Positions 54,423 through 63,097 of a DNA stretch of 64,000 nucleotides are shown one piece after another. A program made the translations under genes and the position numbers. Numbering within the stretch: the first letter of the stretch is position 1; each line of letters starts with the position of its first letter. Below the pieces are notes generated by a model. That model made no database searches and was not told where the DNA came from. It saw only the letters and a list, made by a program, of their open reading frames with translations. Origin of the DNA: Actinomycetota bacterium (GTDB lineage: Bacteria; Actinomycetota; Actinomycetes; Propionibacteriales; Nocardioidaceae); NCBI GenBank assembly GCA_009701885.1, contig WLJH01000001.1:62001-126000 (forward strand). The letters run 5' to 3'.

Positions 54423-55670
54423 GTGACCCGCTCCTCTCGGACGCTCCGCGCTGCCCTCGTCGCCACCGCACTCACCTGCGTGGGGACGCCCGTCCTACCC
54501 GGGCCTGCGCACGCGGTGCCGCGCGGCGAGGAGTCCGTCGCCGCTCCGGTGCCGGCCCGTGAGCGCCACGTGGCGGGGCTGCTGGCGGTCCCGGGCGACA
54601 GCTGGGTGGTGCTGCGCGGCCACGGGTGGGGCCACGGGCACGGCATGAGCCAGTACGGCGCCGGCGGGGCCGCGGCCGCGGGCCTGACCTGGCAGGAGAT
54701 CCTCGACTTCTACTACCCGGGCACCCGCCGGGGCGTAGCCACCGGCGAGATCCGCGTGCTGCTCACCGGCGACAGCACTCCCGACCTCGTCGTGCGGCAC
54801 CAGCCGGGCCTCCAGCTCGTCGCGGGCGGCACCGCGACCGTGCTCCCCGACGGGGTCACCGACCAGTGGCGGCTGGCGCTCACCCCGCGGGGGCCGCGGT
54901 TGCAGCGCCGCGACGTGCAGGCGGGTGTCCTGCGGTGGCGTCCCGAGCGGCCGGTGCCCGCCGGCGCCGGCTTCTCCGCCGGCGGGGGACCGCTGGTGCT
55001 CGTGGCCCCGACCGGCGACGCCGCGTACCGCGGACGCCTCGTGGCCGTGCCGGGGGTCGGCACCGTCAACACCCTGCCGTTGGAGGACTACGTCCGCGGC
55101 GTGGTGACGCGGGAGATGCCGGCGTCCTGGCCCGCGCACGCGGTGGCCGCCCAGGCCGTCGCGGCCCGGACCTACGCGGTGAGGTCGCGGAGCACGGCAC
55201 GGGCCTGGGACGTCTGCGACACCACCTCGTGCCAGGTCTACGGGGGCGTCGGCGGGGAGACCGCCGCCGGTGACGCAGCGGTGTCCGCGACCACCGGGAC
55301 GACCCTCACCCACGGCGGCCTACCGGCCCTGACGATGTACTCCTCGAGCAACGGCGGGCGTGCCCTGAGTGCCGGGCTGCCCTACCTGGTGGACCAGCGG
55401 GACCCGTGGGACGACTGGGCCCCGAACCCGAACCACACCTGGCGGCGGATGGTGGCCGACACGACCCTGGAGCAGCTGCGGCCCGCGGTCGGTGACCTCG
55501 TGGCGGTGGAGGTCCTCGCGCGAGAGGGCGGCGGTGAGTGGGGCGGGCGCGTCACGAGCCTGCGACTGGTCGGGACGACCGGGACCGCCACCGTGCCCGG
55601 CGACGAGGTCAAGGCCCGCCTCGGGCTGAAGGAGCGGTGGTTCACCCTGGTCGGCGCCCGGAGGCGCTGA
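54423..55670 (+). CDS. Secreted SpoIID/LytB-domain protein (415 aa)
   Basis: The N-terminal signal peptide (about 1-31, ending GPAHA) is followed by GHGWGHGHGMSQYGAGGAAA, the SpoIID hallmark, and LEDYVRGVVTREMPASWPAH then AVAAQAVAARTYAV. The fold is that of lytic transglycosylases acting on denuded peptidoglycan in sporulating bacteria; in non-sporulating actinobacteria it is presumably a cell-wall amidase modifier or transglycosylase. GTG 54423 follows the P450 stop by 25 bp, but no sterol link is expected. Confidence 0.82.
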   Translation: MTRSSRTLRAALVATALTCVGTPVLPGPAHAVPRGEESVAAPVPARERHVAGLLAVPGDSWVVLRGHGWGHGHGMSQYGAGGAAAAGLTWQEILDFYYPGTRRGVATGEIRVLLTGDSTPDLVVRHQPGLQLVAGGTATVLPDGVTDQWRLALTPRGPRLQRRDVQAGVLRWRPERPVPAGAGFSAGGGPLVLVAPTGDAAYRGRLVAVPGVGTVNTLPLEDYVRGVVTREMPASWPAHAVAAQAVAARTYAVRSRSTARAWDVCDTTSCQVYGGVGGETAAGDAAVSATTGTTLTHGGLPALTMYSSSNGGRALSAGLPYLVDQRDPWDDWAPNPNHTWRRMVADTTLEQLRPAVGDLVAVEVLAREGGGEWGGRVTSLRLVGTTGTATVPGDEVKARLGLKERWFTLVGARRR

Positions 55671-55676
55671 CTCGCG

Positions 55677-56444
55677 TCAGTCCCGGGCGGTGAGGACCAG
55701 CGGACCGTCTTCGGTGATCGCGACCGTGTGCTCCATGTGGGCGCCCCGGCTGCCGTCGGCGCTGCGCAGGGTCCAGCCGTCGGGGTCGGTGTAGATCTCG
55801 TCGGTGGTGTGCAGGAACCACGGCTCGATGGCGATGACCAGGCCCGGCTGCAGCTTGAAGCCGCGCCCGGCGCGCCCGTCGTTGGGGATGTGCGGGTCGC
55901 CGTGCATCGTGCGGCCCACGCCATGGCCGCCGAACTGGGTGTTGATCGAGAGGCCCGCGGCGCGCGCGACCCCGGCGATGGCTGCCGAGATGTCGCCGAT
56001 CTTGTTGCCCGGACGCGCCGCCTCGATGCCGGCCTCCAGCGCGCGACCGGTGACCTCGATGAGTCGCAGGTCCTCCTCGCGCGGGGTGCCGACGACCACG
56101 GAGAGCGCGGAGTCCGACACCCAGCCGTCCACGGACGCGGCGAAGTCGACGGAGAGCAGGTCGCCGTCGGCGAGCACGTAGTCGTGGGGGAGCCCGTGCA
56201 GGACCGCGTCGTTGACCGAGGTGCACAGCACCTTGCCGAACGGCGAGGCACCGAAGGAGGGGTGGTAGTCGATGTAGCAGGACTCGGCGCCGGCGGCCCG
56301 GATCATGTCGTGGGCCAGGGCGTCCAGCTCGAGCAGGTTCACGCCGGGGGCGGCCTTCTCGGCCAGGGCGGAGATCACCGAGGCCACGAAGCGCCCCGCG
56401 GGTCGCATCTGCTCGATCTGGGTCGGCGTCCTGAGCTCGATCAT
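55677..56444 (-). CDS. map: Methionine aminopeptidase type I (255 aa)
   Basis: Removes initiator Met from nascent proteins. The metal ligands fall in DLLSVDFAASVDGWVSDSAL (two Asp), GHGVGRTMHGDPHIPN (His), IEPWF (Glu) and HMEHTVAIT (Glu); the substrate His is in NDAVLHGLPHD. The length is normal. It is convergent with the SpoIID-like gene, 6 bp between stops. Actinobacteria often have two Map proteins, so this need not be the essential copy. Confidence 0.92.
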   Translation of the reverse strand: MIELRTPTQIEQMRPAGRFVASVISALAEKAAPGVNLLELDALAHDMIRAAGAESCYIDYHPSFGASPFGKVLCTSVNDAVLHGLPHDYVLADGDLLSVDFAASVDGWVSDSALSVVVGTPREEDLRLIEVTGRALEAGIEAARPGNKIGDISAAIAGVARAAGLSINTQFGGHGVGRTMHGDPHIPNDGRAGRGFKLQPGLVIAIEPWFLHTTDEIYTDPDGWTLRSADGSRGAHMEHTVAITEDGPLVLTARD

Positions 56445-56475
56445 GACGCCGACCCTATCGACCGCAGGTGCGACC

Positions 56476-57636
56476 TCAGCTGGTCGGCTTGTCCGCGCCG
56501 ACGACCCACATCGCGAAGAACTGCGACCCGCCGCCGTACGCGTGGCCGAGCGCCTTGCGGGCGCCGTCGACCTGGTGCTCCCCGGCCGCGCCGCGCACCT
56601 GGAGGGCCGCCTCGCCGAAGCGGAGCATGCCCGAGGCGCCGATGGGGTTCGACGACATCACGCCGCCCGAGCAGTTGACCGGGATCCGCCCGTCCATCGC
56701 CGTGGCGCCGGACTCGGTCAGCTTCCAGCCCCCGCCCTCCTCGGCGAAGCCGAGCGACTCCAGCCACATCGGCTCGAACCACGAGAACGGGACGTAGATC
56801 TCGGCCGCGTCGATCTCGTCGATCGGCGAGGTGATGCCGGCCTGCTTGAAGAGCGCGGCCGCCGCGTCCCGGGACGCCTGGGGGTTGACCTGGTCGCGCT
56901 CGGCCGCGGTTGTGGCCTCCGAGCGCATGACGGTGCCGTGGATCCACGCCGGGTTCGGCGAGGCGGCAGCGGTGTCCTCGTCGACGATCACCAGGGCGCA
57001 GGCGCCGTCGGAGGAGGGGCACGTCTCGTCGTATCGGATCGGGTCCCACAGCATCTGGGAGGCCAGCACCTGCTCGACCGTCTTGGCCTCCCGCAGGTGC
57101 GCGTAGGGGTTCTTCAGCGCGTTGGTGCGGTCCTTCGCGGCCACGATCGCGCCCACGTGGGTCGGCGCACCCGATCGGCGGATGTAGGAGCGCACGTGCG
57201 GGGCGAAGTAACCGCCCGCACCGGCGTGGACCGGCATGTTGAACGGGACGGGCACCGAGAGTGCCCACATCGCGTTGGACTCCGACTGCTTCTCGTAGGC
57301 CACGGTCAGCACGCGCTTGTGCACGCCCGACTGCACGAGGGAGGCCGCGACGATCGCCGTTGAGCCGCCCACGGAGCCGGCGGTGTGCACGCGCAGCAGC
57401 GGCTTGCCGGCCGCGCCGAGCGACTCGGCGAGGAACAGCTCGGGCATCATCACGCCCTCGAACAGGTCCGGGGCCTTGCCGACGACGATCGCGTCGATGT
57501 CGTCCAGGGTCATCCCGGCGTCCGCGAGGGCCCGGTCGATCGCCTCGCGGCACAGGCCGGCCATCGAGACGTCCGCACGCTGGGCGCGGTGGTGGGTCTG
57601 GCCGACGCCGACCACCGCGGCGGGCTGCTTGGCCAT
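56476..57636 (-). CDS. ltp3: Ltp3 lipid-transfer/thiolase-fold aldol-lyase (386 aa)
   Basis: AAVVGVGQTHHRAQRADVSM, GKAPDLFEGVMMPELFLAES, VHTAGSVGGSTAIVAASLVQ and DETCPSSDGACALVIVDEDT match Ltp3 (Rv3523). In Rhodococcus ltp3 and ltp4 are needed for C24-branched sterol side chains, pointing to plant-sterol use. The C-terminal NPIGASGMLRFGEAALQVRG and ALGHAYGGGSQFFAMWVVGA are intact. ATG 57636 overlaps the Ltp4 stop by one base. Confidence 0.9.
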   Translation of the reverse strand: MAKQPAAVVGVGQTHHRAQRADVSMAGLCREAIDRALADAGMTLDDIDAIVVGKAPDLFEGVMMPELFLAESLGAAGKPLLRVHTAGSVGGSTAIVAASLVQSGVHKRVLTVAYEKQSESNAMWALSVPVPFNMPVHAGAGGYFAPHVRSYIRRSGAPTHVGAIVAAKDRTNALKNPYAHLREAKTVEQVLASQMLWDPIRYDETCPSSDGACALVIVDEDTAAASPNPAWIHGTVMRSEATTAAERDQVNPQASRDAAAALFKQAGITSPIDEIDAAEIYVPFSWFEPMWLESLGFAEEGGGWKLTESGATAMDGRIPVNCSGGVMSSNPIGASGMLRFGEAALQVRGAAGEHQVDGARKALGHAYGGGSQFFAMWVVGADKPTS

Positions 57637-58685
57637 CAGATCGTCCCTTCCAGGGTGCACATGAAGTTCTGCTGCAGCGCGGGCCCGCTGGTCGCGTGCG
57701 CGAGCGCCTTGTCGGACCGCCCGTCCCAGATCCGACGGGCGGCCTCGCCGACCCGGATGCCACCGGCGGAGAACATCGGGTTGCTCGCGAGCGCGCCGCC
57801 CGAGGGGTTGATCCGCACGTCCTCGCCGAGCCCGGCCTCGCGCCGCAGCACGAGCTCCTGGTGGCTGAAGGGCGCGTGCAGCTCGGCCGTGTCGACACCA
57901 CCGAGGTCGAGCGCCGCGGCGCAGCGGCGGGCCGACTCGGAGACGGTGAGGTCGCGCGACATCGTCATGGCGTCGACGTAGGTCGAGGCGCCGGTGAGCC
58001 ACGCGGGGCGCTCGCGCACCTCGCGGGCCTTGTCGCCGGCGGCCAGCACGAGGGCGGCGGCGCCGTCGGTGACCGGGGCGCAGTCGTGCTTGCGCAGCGG
58101 GTCGGCGTACATCGGGCGCGCGAGCAGCTCCTCCACTGAGGAACCGCCCTTGCGCACGGCGTACTCGTTGGCCTCGGCGTCGCGCAGCGACCGGTCGACG
58201 ACCTCGGCCATGGCGCGCTCGTCCCACAGACCGGCGTCCAGGCCGGCACGGGCCTGCAGGCCCGCGAGCGACACGGTGTCGGGCCACAGGGGCGTCATCG
58301 TGTAGGGCTCGAGCTGCAGCGACAGGGTGCGGCGCAGCGTGCCGGCCGAGGACTTGCCGAACGCGTAGACCAGGGCGGTGTCCACCTCGCCTGTCTGGAT
58401 CTTGACCCAGGCCTCGTACATCGCCCAGGCCAGGTCCATCTCCACGTGCGACTCGTTGACCGGCGGGATGACCCCGATCGCGTCCACGGCCTGCACGAAG
58501 GAGAAGGAGCGGCCGGCGAGGTAGTCGGAGGAGCCGGAGCACCAGAAACCCACGTCGCGGCGGGTCCAGCCGGTCTGCTCGTAGCACTCCTCGAAGAGCG
58601 GGACCAGCAGCTCCACGCACGTGGGGGACCCGTCGAACTCGGGCATCTGTCGCTGGGCGAACCCGACGACGGCGACGTCTCTCAT
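57636..58685 (-). CDS. ltp4: Ltp4 lipid-transfer/thiolase-fold partner (349 aa)
   Basis: VAVVGFAQRQMPEFDGSPTC, FWCSGSSDYLAGRSFSFVQA and NPSGGALASNPMFSAGGIRV fit Ltp4 (Rv3522). It probably forms a complex with Ltp3 and the DUF35 protein encoded just upstream, a layout parallel to Ltp2-ChsH2. ATG 58685 is chosen because GGGGAGAG precedes it; the frame extends 20 codons further to 58745 with a Thr/Ser-rich stretch that overlaps the upstream gene. Confidence 0.88.
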   Translation of the reverse strand: MRDVAVVGFAQRQMPEFDGSPTCVELLVPLFEECYEQTGWTRRDVGFWCSGSSDYLAGRSFSFVQAVDAIGVIPPVNESHVEMDLAWAMYEAWVKIQTGEVDTALVYAFGKSSAGTLRRTLSLQLEPYTMTPLWPDTVSLAGLQARAGLDAGLWDERAMAEVVDRSLRDAEANEYAVRKGGSSVEELLARPMYADPLRKHDCAPVTDGAAALVLAAGDKAREVRERPAWLTGASTYVDAMTMSRDLTVSESARRCAAALDLGGVDTAELHAPFSHQELVLRREAGLGEDVRINPSGGALASNPMFSAGGIRVGEAARRIWDGRSDKALAHATSGPALQQNFMCTLEGTI

Positions 58686-58701
58686 CAGTTCTCTCCCCGT
58701 C

Positions 58702-59670
58702 TCAGAGGTGGTGCTTGTAGGTGTCGAAGTCCGCGTCCGGGTCACCGGTCGGAGCGAAGTGGCTGATGTTCTCGATCGTGGTGCCCCACTCCTCGCGCGG
58801 CTTCCAGACCGCCTTGACCCGCATGCCCATGCGCACCTCGTCGGCGGGGCAGTCGAGGATCAGGTGCAGGAAGGCGATGTCCGCGCCGTCCAGCAGCACG
58901 TACGCCGAGACGTACGGCGGGGTGATCCGCTGGCCGAGGAACGGCACGTTGACGATGCAGAAGGTCGTGACGGTCCCGGTCTGTGACAGCTCGACCTCCT
59001 CGGCGGTCGGGGTGCCGTCGGAGGGGCAGGCCGCCCGGGGCGGCACGTAGACCTTGCCGCAGCTCGGGCAGCGCTGGCCCAGGATCCGGCCCTCGGCCAG
59101 CCCGCGGTAGAACGCGGACTCCTCCGGGCTGGCGGCGTAGGTGTAGTCGAGGCTGACCGGCACGACGATGCCCGTGACGGGGTCCACCGCCCCGGCGGGC
59201 GCCCCGAGGGGCGCGGCCGGGTCGGGGGCGGGTGAGTCGCTGGGCTCGAAGCAGGCGATGTCGGTGATGGCGCCGACCCGCTCCTCGGCCCAGCGGATCC
59301 GCACCCGCATGCCGGTCGAGACCTCGTCGGGGGAGGAGACGTCCAGGGCGTGCAGGAGCGGACGGGTCGCACCGTCCAGCGTGACCAGGGCGAAGGCGAA
59401 GGGCCGGTCGAACGGCTGGTGCTTGACCGGCTCCGGCACCCAGGTCCACGACGTCACGGTGCCCTCGGAGGAGACCTCGACGAAGTCCTCCAGGGCGGCG
59501 TGGGTCACCGGGTCGTACTCCGGCGGCGGGACGACGACGTGTCCGTCGGAGGTCCGCCCGGCCACGACGACGCCGTCGCGCAGGCCGGTGAGGAAGCGTC
59601 CGAGGACGGGTCCGGTGGATCGTGTGTAGTCGAAGGCGACCGTCACCGGTGCCGACAGGGTGCGGGACAT
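58702..59670 (-). CDS. Double DUF35 (Zn-ribbon/OB-fold) protein, Rv3521-type (322 aa)
   Basis: Two OB-fold units lie in tandem. The N-terminal one (about 15-145) lacks zinc cysteines; the C-terminal one (about 170-305) has QRCPSCGKVYVPPRAACPSD, where the fourth ligand position is Asp instead of Cys. It is the likely partner of Ltp3/Ltp4, as the ChsH2 DUF35 is for Ltp2. The ATG at 59670 is 7 nt from TAGTTT, which continues the KstR operator at 59682 on the minus strand. Confidence 0.87.
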   Translation of the reverse strand: MSRTLSAPVTVAFDYTRSTGPVLGRFLTGLRDGVVVAGRTSDGHVVVPPPEYDPVTHAALEDFVEVSSEGTVTSWTWVPEPVKHQPFDRPFAFALVTLDGATRPLLHALDVSSPDEVSTGMRVRIRWAEERVGAITDIACFEPSDSPAPDPAAPLGAPAGAVDPVTGIVVPVSLDYTYAASPEESAFYRGLAEGRILGQRCPSCGKVYVPPRAACPSDGTPTAEEVELSQTGTVTTFCIVNVPFLGQRITPPYVSAYVLLDGADIAFLHLILDCPADEVRMGMRVKAVWKPREEWGTTIENISHFAPTGDPDADFDTYKHHL

Positions 59671-59681
59671 GGGGATGAAAC

Positions 59682-59695
59682 TAGAACGTGTTCTA
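59682..59695. promoter_or_regulatory. KstR-type operator between the DUF35 and LLM genes
   Basis: TAGAACGTGTTCTA is a full match to the consensus, with palindromic AGAAC/GTTCT arms. It controls the leftward ltp3-ltp4-DUF35 operon and probably the rightward oxidoreductase. Confidence 0.93.
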
Positions 59696-59729
59696 TGCCG
59701 AAGGCAACTGTTCTGGCAGGGTGTCCCAC

Positions 59730-60773
59730 ATGAAACTGGGACTTCAGCTGGGCTACTGGCAGGCGCAGATGCCGACGCACCACGGTGACCTCGTGCAGGC
59801 GGCCGACGAGTCCGGGTTCGACGCGATCTTCACCGCCGAGGCCTGGGGCTCCGACGCGTTCACCCCGCTCGCGTGGTGGGGTCGCGAGACGAGCAACGTC
59901 CGCCTCGGGACCTCGATCGTGCAGATGTCGGGACGCACTCCGACCTCGATCGCCATGCACGCCCTGACCCTGGACCACCTCTCCGGTGGTCGCCTGGTGC
60001 TCGGCATGGGCGTGAGCGGCCCCCAGGTGGTGGAGGGCTGGTACGGCCAGCCCTTCGCCAAGCCGCTGGCCCGCACGCGCGAGGTCGTCGACATCATCCG
60101 CCAGGTGCTGCGCCGCGAGGGCCCGGTCACCAATGCCGGCCCGCACTACCCGCTGCCCTACACCGGGCCGGGCTCGCTCGGCCTGGGCAAGCCGCTCAAG
60201 CCGATCACCCACCCGCTCCGGGCGGACGTGCCGATCTGGCTCGGCGCCGAGGGCCCCAAGAACGTCGCCCAGACCGCCGAGATCGCCGACGGCTGGATCC
60301 CGATCTTCTACACGCCCAAGTCGGCGGGGATGTACCAGCCCTGGCTGGACGAGGGCTTCGCCCGCCCCGGCGCCCGCCGCACCCGCGACGACTTCGAGAT
60401 CGCGGCCACCTGCCACCTCGAGATCGTCCCGGACGCCGACGCCAAGCGTCGCGCCCTGGACGCCATGAAGCCGTTCGCCGCGCTCTACATGGGCGGCATG
60501 GGCGCGGCGGAGATGAACTTCCACAACCAGGTCTTCATCCGCATGGGCTACGAGGACGTCGCGGTGAAGGTGCAGGAGCTCTACCTCGCCGGCAAGAAGG
60601 ACGAGGCGACCGCGATCATCCCCGACGAGCTGGTCGAGGACCTGCACATCATCGGCACGCCCGAGGAGGTCAAGGACAAGGTCGCGGAGTGGGAGGACAC
60701 CGGCGTCACGACCCTGCTGGTCAGCCTCCACACCCCCGACGAGGTACGCCGGGTGGCGGACCTGCTCGCCTGA
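59730..60773 (+). CDS. LLM-class F420-dependent oxidoreductase, Rv3520c-type (347 aa)
   Basis: KLGLQLGYWQAQMPTHHGDL, FDAIFTAEAWGSDAFTPLAW, LGMGVSGPQVVEGWYGQPFA and IWLGAEGPKNVAQTAEIADG define a luciferase-like F420 enzyme. The length equals that of Rv3520c (347 aa), a KstR-regulon member of unknown substrate. ATG 59730 gives this start; an in-frame ATG at 59688 lies inside the operator and is unlikely. Confidence 0.9.
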   Translation: MKLGLQLGYWQAQMPTHHGDLVQAADESGFDAIFTAEAWGSDAFTPLAWWGRETSNVRLGTSIVQMSGRTPTSIAMHALTLDHLSGGRLVLGMGVSGPQVVEGWYGQPFAKPLARTREVVDIIRQVLRREGPVTNAGPHYPLPYTGPGSLGLGKPLKPITHPLRADVPIWLGAEGPKNVAQTAEIADGWIPIFYTPKSAGMYQPWLDEGFARPGARRTRDDFEIAATCHLEIVPDADAKRRALDAMKPFAALYMGGMGAAEMNFHNQVFIRMGYEDVAVKVQELYLAGKKDEATAIIPDELVEDLHIIGTPEEVKDKVAEWEDTGVTTLLVSLHTPDEVRRVADLLA

Positions 60774-60818
60774 GCCGGGCGCGTGCGACCGCCGGTGCGC
60801 GGGGCGCTGGACCGGAAC

Positions 60819-60832
60819 TGGAACACGTTCTA
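60819..60832. promoter_or_regulatory. KstR-type operator of the fadD8-like gene
   Basis: TGGAACACGTTCTA fits the consensus exactly. TAGTCT (60831-60836) follows, 7 nt before the ATG at 60844. Confidence 0.9.
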
Positions 60833-60843
60833 GTCTCACGGCC

Positions 60844-62448
60844 ATGACCGCGACCGACACCCTGCGCACCGGCACCCACAACGGCCACCTCATGGTCGCC
60901 GCCCTCAAGCGGCACCGCACGAAGCCGGTGATGCACCTCGGCGACACGGTCCTCACCGGCGGCGAGACCGCCGACCGGATCAGCCAGTACGTCCAGGCCT
61001 TCGAGTCCCTCGACGCCGGGCGCGGCACTGCCGGCGCGCTGCTCGCCCTCAACCGCCCCGAGGTGCTGTTCATCCTCGGCGCGGGCCAGACCCAGGGCTA
61101 CCGGCGCACGTCGCTGCACCCGCTCGGCTCGCTCGACGACCACGCCTACGTCATCAACGACGCCGAGATCAGCGTCCTCGTCGTCGACCCGGTCTTCGCC
61201 GAGCGCGCCGTCGGCCTGCTGGAGAAGTGCCCGGGGCTCGAGCAGGTCCTCACGATCGGCCCGGTGCCCGAGTCGCTCGCCCACGTCGGCAAGGACCTCG
61301 TCGCCGCGGCCGCGCAGTTCGAGCCGCGGCCGCTCGAGGCGGTGCTGCTGCCCCCGGACCACATCACCTCGATCACCTACACCGGCGGCACCACCGGCAA
61401 GCCCAAGGGCGTCATCGGTCTCTCGCAGTCGTTCTCCACCATGAGCGCCGTGCAGCTCTCGGAGTGGGAGTGGCCGGAGAACCCACGCTTCCTCATGTGC
61501 ACCCCGCTCTCGCACGCGGGGGCAGCCTTCTTCACCCCGACCGTCATCAAGGGTGGCGAGCTCGTCGTGCTGACGAAGTTCGACCCCGCCGAGGTGCTGC
61601 GCACCATCGAGGAGCGCAAGATCACCGCCACCATGCTGGTGCCCTCGATGCTCTACGCCCTCATGGACCACCCCGACAGCCGCACGCGCGACCTGTCCTC
61701 GCTGGAGACCGTCTACTACGGCGCCTCACCGATCAACCCGGTGCGGCTCAAGGAGGCCATCGAGCGCTTCGGGCCGATCTTCGCGCAGTACTACGGGCAG
61801 TCCGAGGCCCCGATGGTCATCACCTACCTCTCCAAGGCCGACCACGCCGAGGCCGTGGCCAGCGGCAACGACGCGCGGCTCTCCTCCTGCGGGCGCCCTG
61901 CCGCGATGGTCCGCACCGCGCTGCTGGGCGAGGACGGCAACCCGGTCCCCGTGGGCGAGCCCGGCGAGATCTGCGTCGCCGGGCCGCTGCTCTCCGGCGG
62001 CTACTGGAAGCTCCCGGAGGTCACCGCGGAGACCTTCCGCGACGGCTGGATGCACACCGGCGACGTGGCCCGCGAGGACGAGGACGGCTTCTGGTACATC
62101 GTCGACCGCACCAAGGACATGATCGTCACCGGTGGCTTCAACGTCTTCCCGCGCGAGGTCGAGGACGTCGTGGCCGAGCACCCCGCGATCGCCCAGGTGG
62201 GGGTCATCGGCACCCCGCACGAGAAGTTCGGCGAGGCGGTCACCGCCATCGTCGTGCTGCGCGAGGGCCACGAGCTCACCGACCAGGTCGTCCACGAGAT
62301 CCAGGAGATGGTCAAGGAGCGCAAGGGCTCGGTGCAGGCCCCGAAGCAGGTCATCGCGACCGACGCGCTCCCGCTCACCGGTCTCGGCAAGCCCGACAAG
62401 AAGGCCCTGCGCGCCCAGTTCTGGACCGGCGACCGCTCCGTCGGCTGA
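60844..62448 (+). CDS. fadD8: FadD8-type acyl-CoA synthetase (534 aa)
   Basis: ITYTGGTTGKPKGVIG is the AMP-binding motif, YYGQSEAPMVITYLS the acyl-adenylate region, WMHTGDVAREDEDGFWYIVD the hinge approach and LPLTGLGKPDKKALRAQFW the C-terminal Lys loop. The whole chain follows mycobacterial FadD8 (NGHLMVAALKRHRTKPVMHL; GYRRTSLHPLGSLDDHAYV). The substrate is unknown; its KstR operator implies a steroid acid or side-chain acid. The mRNA is probably leaderless. Confidence 0.9.
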   Translation: MTATDTLRTGTHNGHLMVAALKRHRTKPVMHLGDTVLTGGETADRISQYVQAFESLDAGRGTAGALLALNRPEVLFILGAGQTQGYRRTSLHPLGSLDDHAYVINDAEISVLVVDPVFAERAVGLLEKCPGLEQVLTIGPVPESLAHVGKDLVAAAAQFEPRPLEAVLLPPDHITSITYTGGTTGKPKGVIGLSQSFSTMSAVQLSEWEWPENPRFLMCTPLSHAGAAFFTPTVIKGGELVVLTKFDPAEVLRTIEERKITATMLVPSMLYALMDHPDSRTRDLSSLETVYYGASPINPVRLKEAIERFGPIFAQYYGQSEAPMVITYLSKADHAEAVASGNDARLSSCGRPAAMVRTALLGEDGNPVPVGEPGEICVAGPLLSGGYWKLPEVTAETFRDGWMHTGDVAREDEDGFWYIVDRTKDMIVTGGFNVFPREVEDVVAEHPAIAQVGVIGTPHEKFGEAVTAIVVLREGHELTDQVVHEIQEMVKERKGSVQAPKQVIATDALPLTGLGKPDKKALRAQFWTGDRSVG

Positions 62449-62457
62449 CCCCTCGTC

Positions 62458-62499
62458 GCCGAGCCGGCGTCACGTTCCGGAACGTCGCTCCGGCTCGGC
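62458..62499. terminator. Nested hairpin between convergent fadD8-like and lemA genes
   Basis: Outer arms GCCGAGCCGG (62458-62467) and CCGGCTCGGC (62490-62499) enclose a second perfect palindrome ACGTTCCGGAACGT (62472-62485). It lies between two convergent stops (62448 and 62519). Confidence 0.65.
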
Positions 62500-62518
62500 G
62501 TACGACGGTGGGCGGGTC

Positions 62519-63097
62519 TCAGCCCAGACCGGTCGTCGGGGCGGCCCGGTGGGCCGGGTCGGCCAGCTCGAAGAAGTCGCGCTCGTCGAACCCGAAGGCC
62601 GCCGCCACGAGGTTGGACGGCACGGTGCGGACCCGGGTGTTCAGCGCGGCCACGTTGCCGTTGTAGAACCGCCGTGCCGCGGCGATCCGGTCCTCGGTGA
62701 GCGCGAGGTCGTCCTGCAGCGCGAGGAACACCTCGCTGGCCCGCAGGTCGGGGTAGGCCTCGGCCCGGGCGAGCACCCGGCCGAGCGCCGAGCCGACCCG
62801 GTCCTCGTAGGAGCCGCGTGCGGCGGGGCGGTCGCCGGCGTGGGCGGCGGCGTCTTCGCGGGCGCGGACGAGCACGTCCAGCTGCGCCCGCTCGTGCGGG
62901 GCGTAGCCGCGCACCGCCTCGACCAGGTTCGGGATCAGCTCGTGGCGGCGGGTGAGCTCGACGTCGATGCCGCTCCAGGACTGCTCGACCAGCGCCACCT
63001 GCCGGACGAAGCGGTTGTACATCACCACGACCGCGAGGCCGAGCACGAGCAGGAGACCGCCGCCCACCAGGAGCAGCACGCCCGCTCCGCCGCTCAT
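62519..63097 (-). CDS. lemA: LemA-family membrane protein (192 aa)
   Basis: One N-terminal membrane segment (about 5-27, VLLLVGGGLLLVLGLAVVVM) is followed by the LemA signature YNRFVRQVALVEQSWSGIDV with ELTRRHELIPNLVEAVRGYA, then AARRFYNGNVAALNTRVRTV and a C-terminal FF...ADPAHR end. Function is not established; LemA proteins are envelope linked. The ATG at 63097 overlaps the upstream gene's stop by 4 bp. Confidence 0.87.
   Translation of the reverse strand: MSGGAGVLLLVGGGLLLVLGLAVVVMYNRFVRQVALVEQSWSGIDVELTRRHELIPNLVEAVRGYAPHERAQLDVLVRAREDAAAHAGDRPAARGSYEDRVGSALGRVLARAEAYPDLRASEVFLALQDDLALTEDRIAAARRFYNGNVAALNTRVRTVPSNLVAAAFGFDERDFFELADPAHRAAPTTGLG

Noticed and set aside
59688..59729. Start of the F420 oxidoreductase at ATG 59688
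   Set aside because: That ATG lies inside the KstR operator; ATG 59730 gives exactly the family length.
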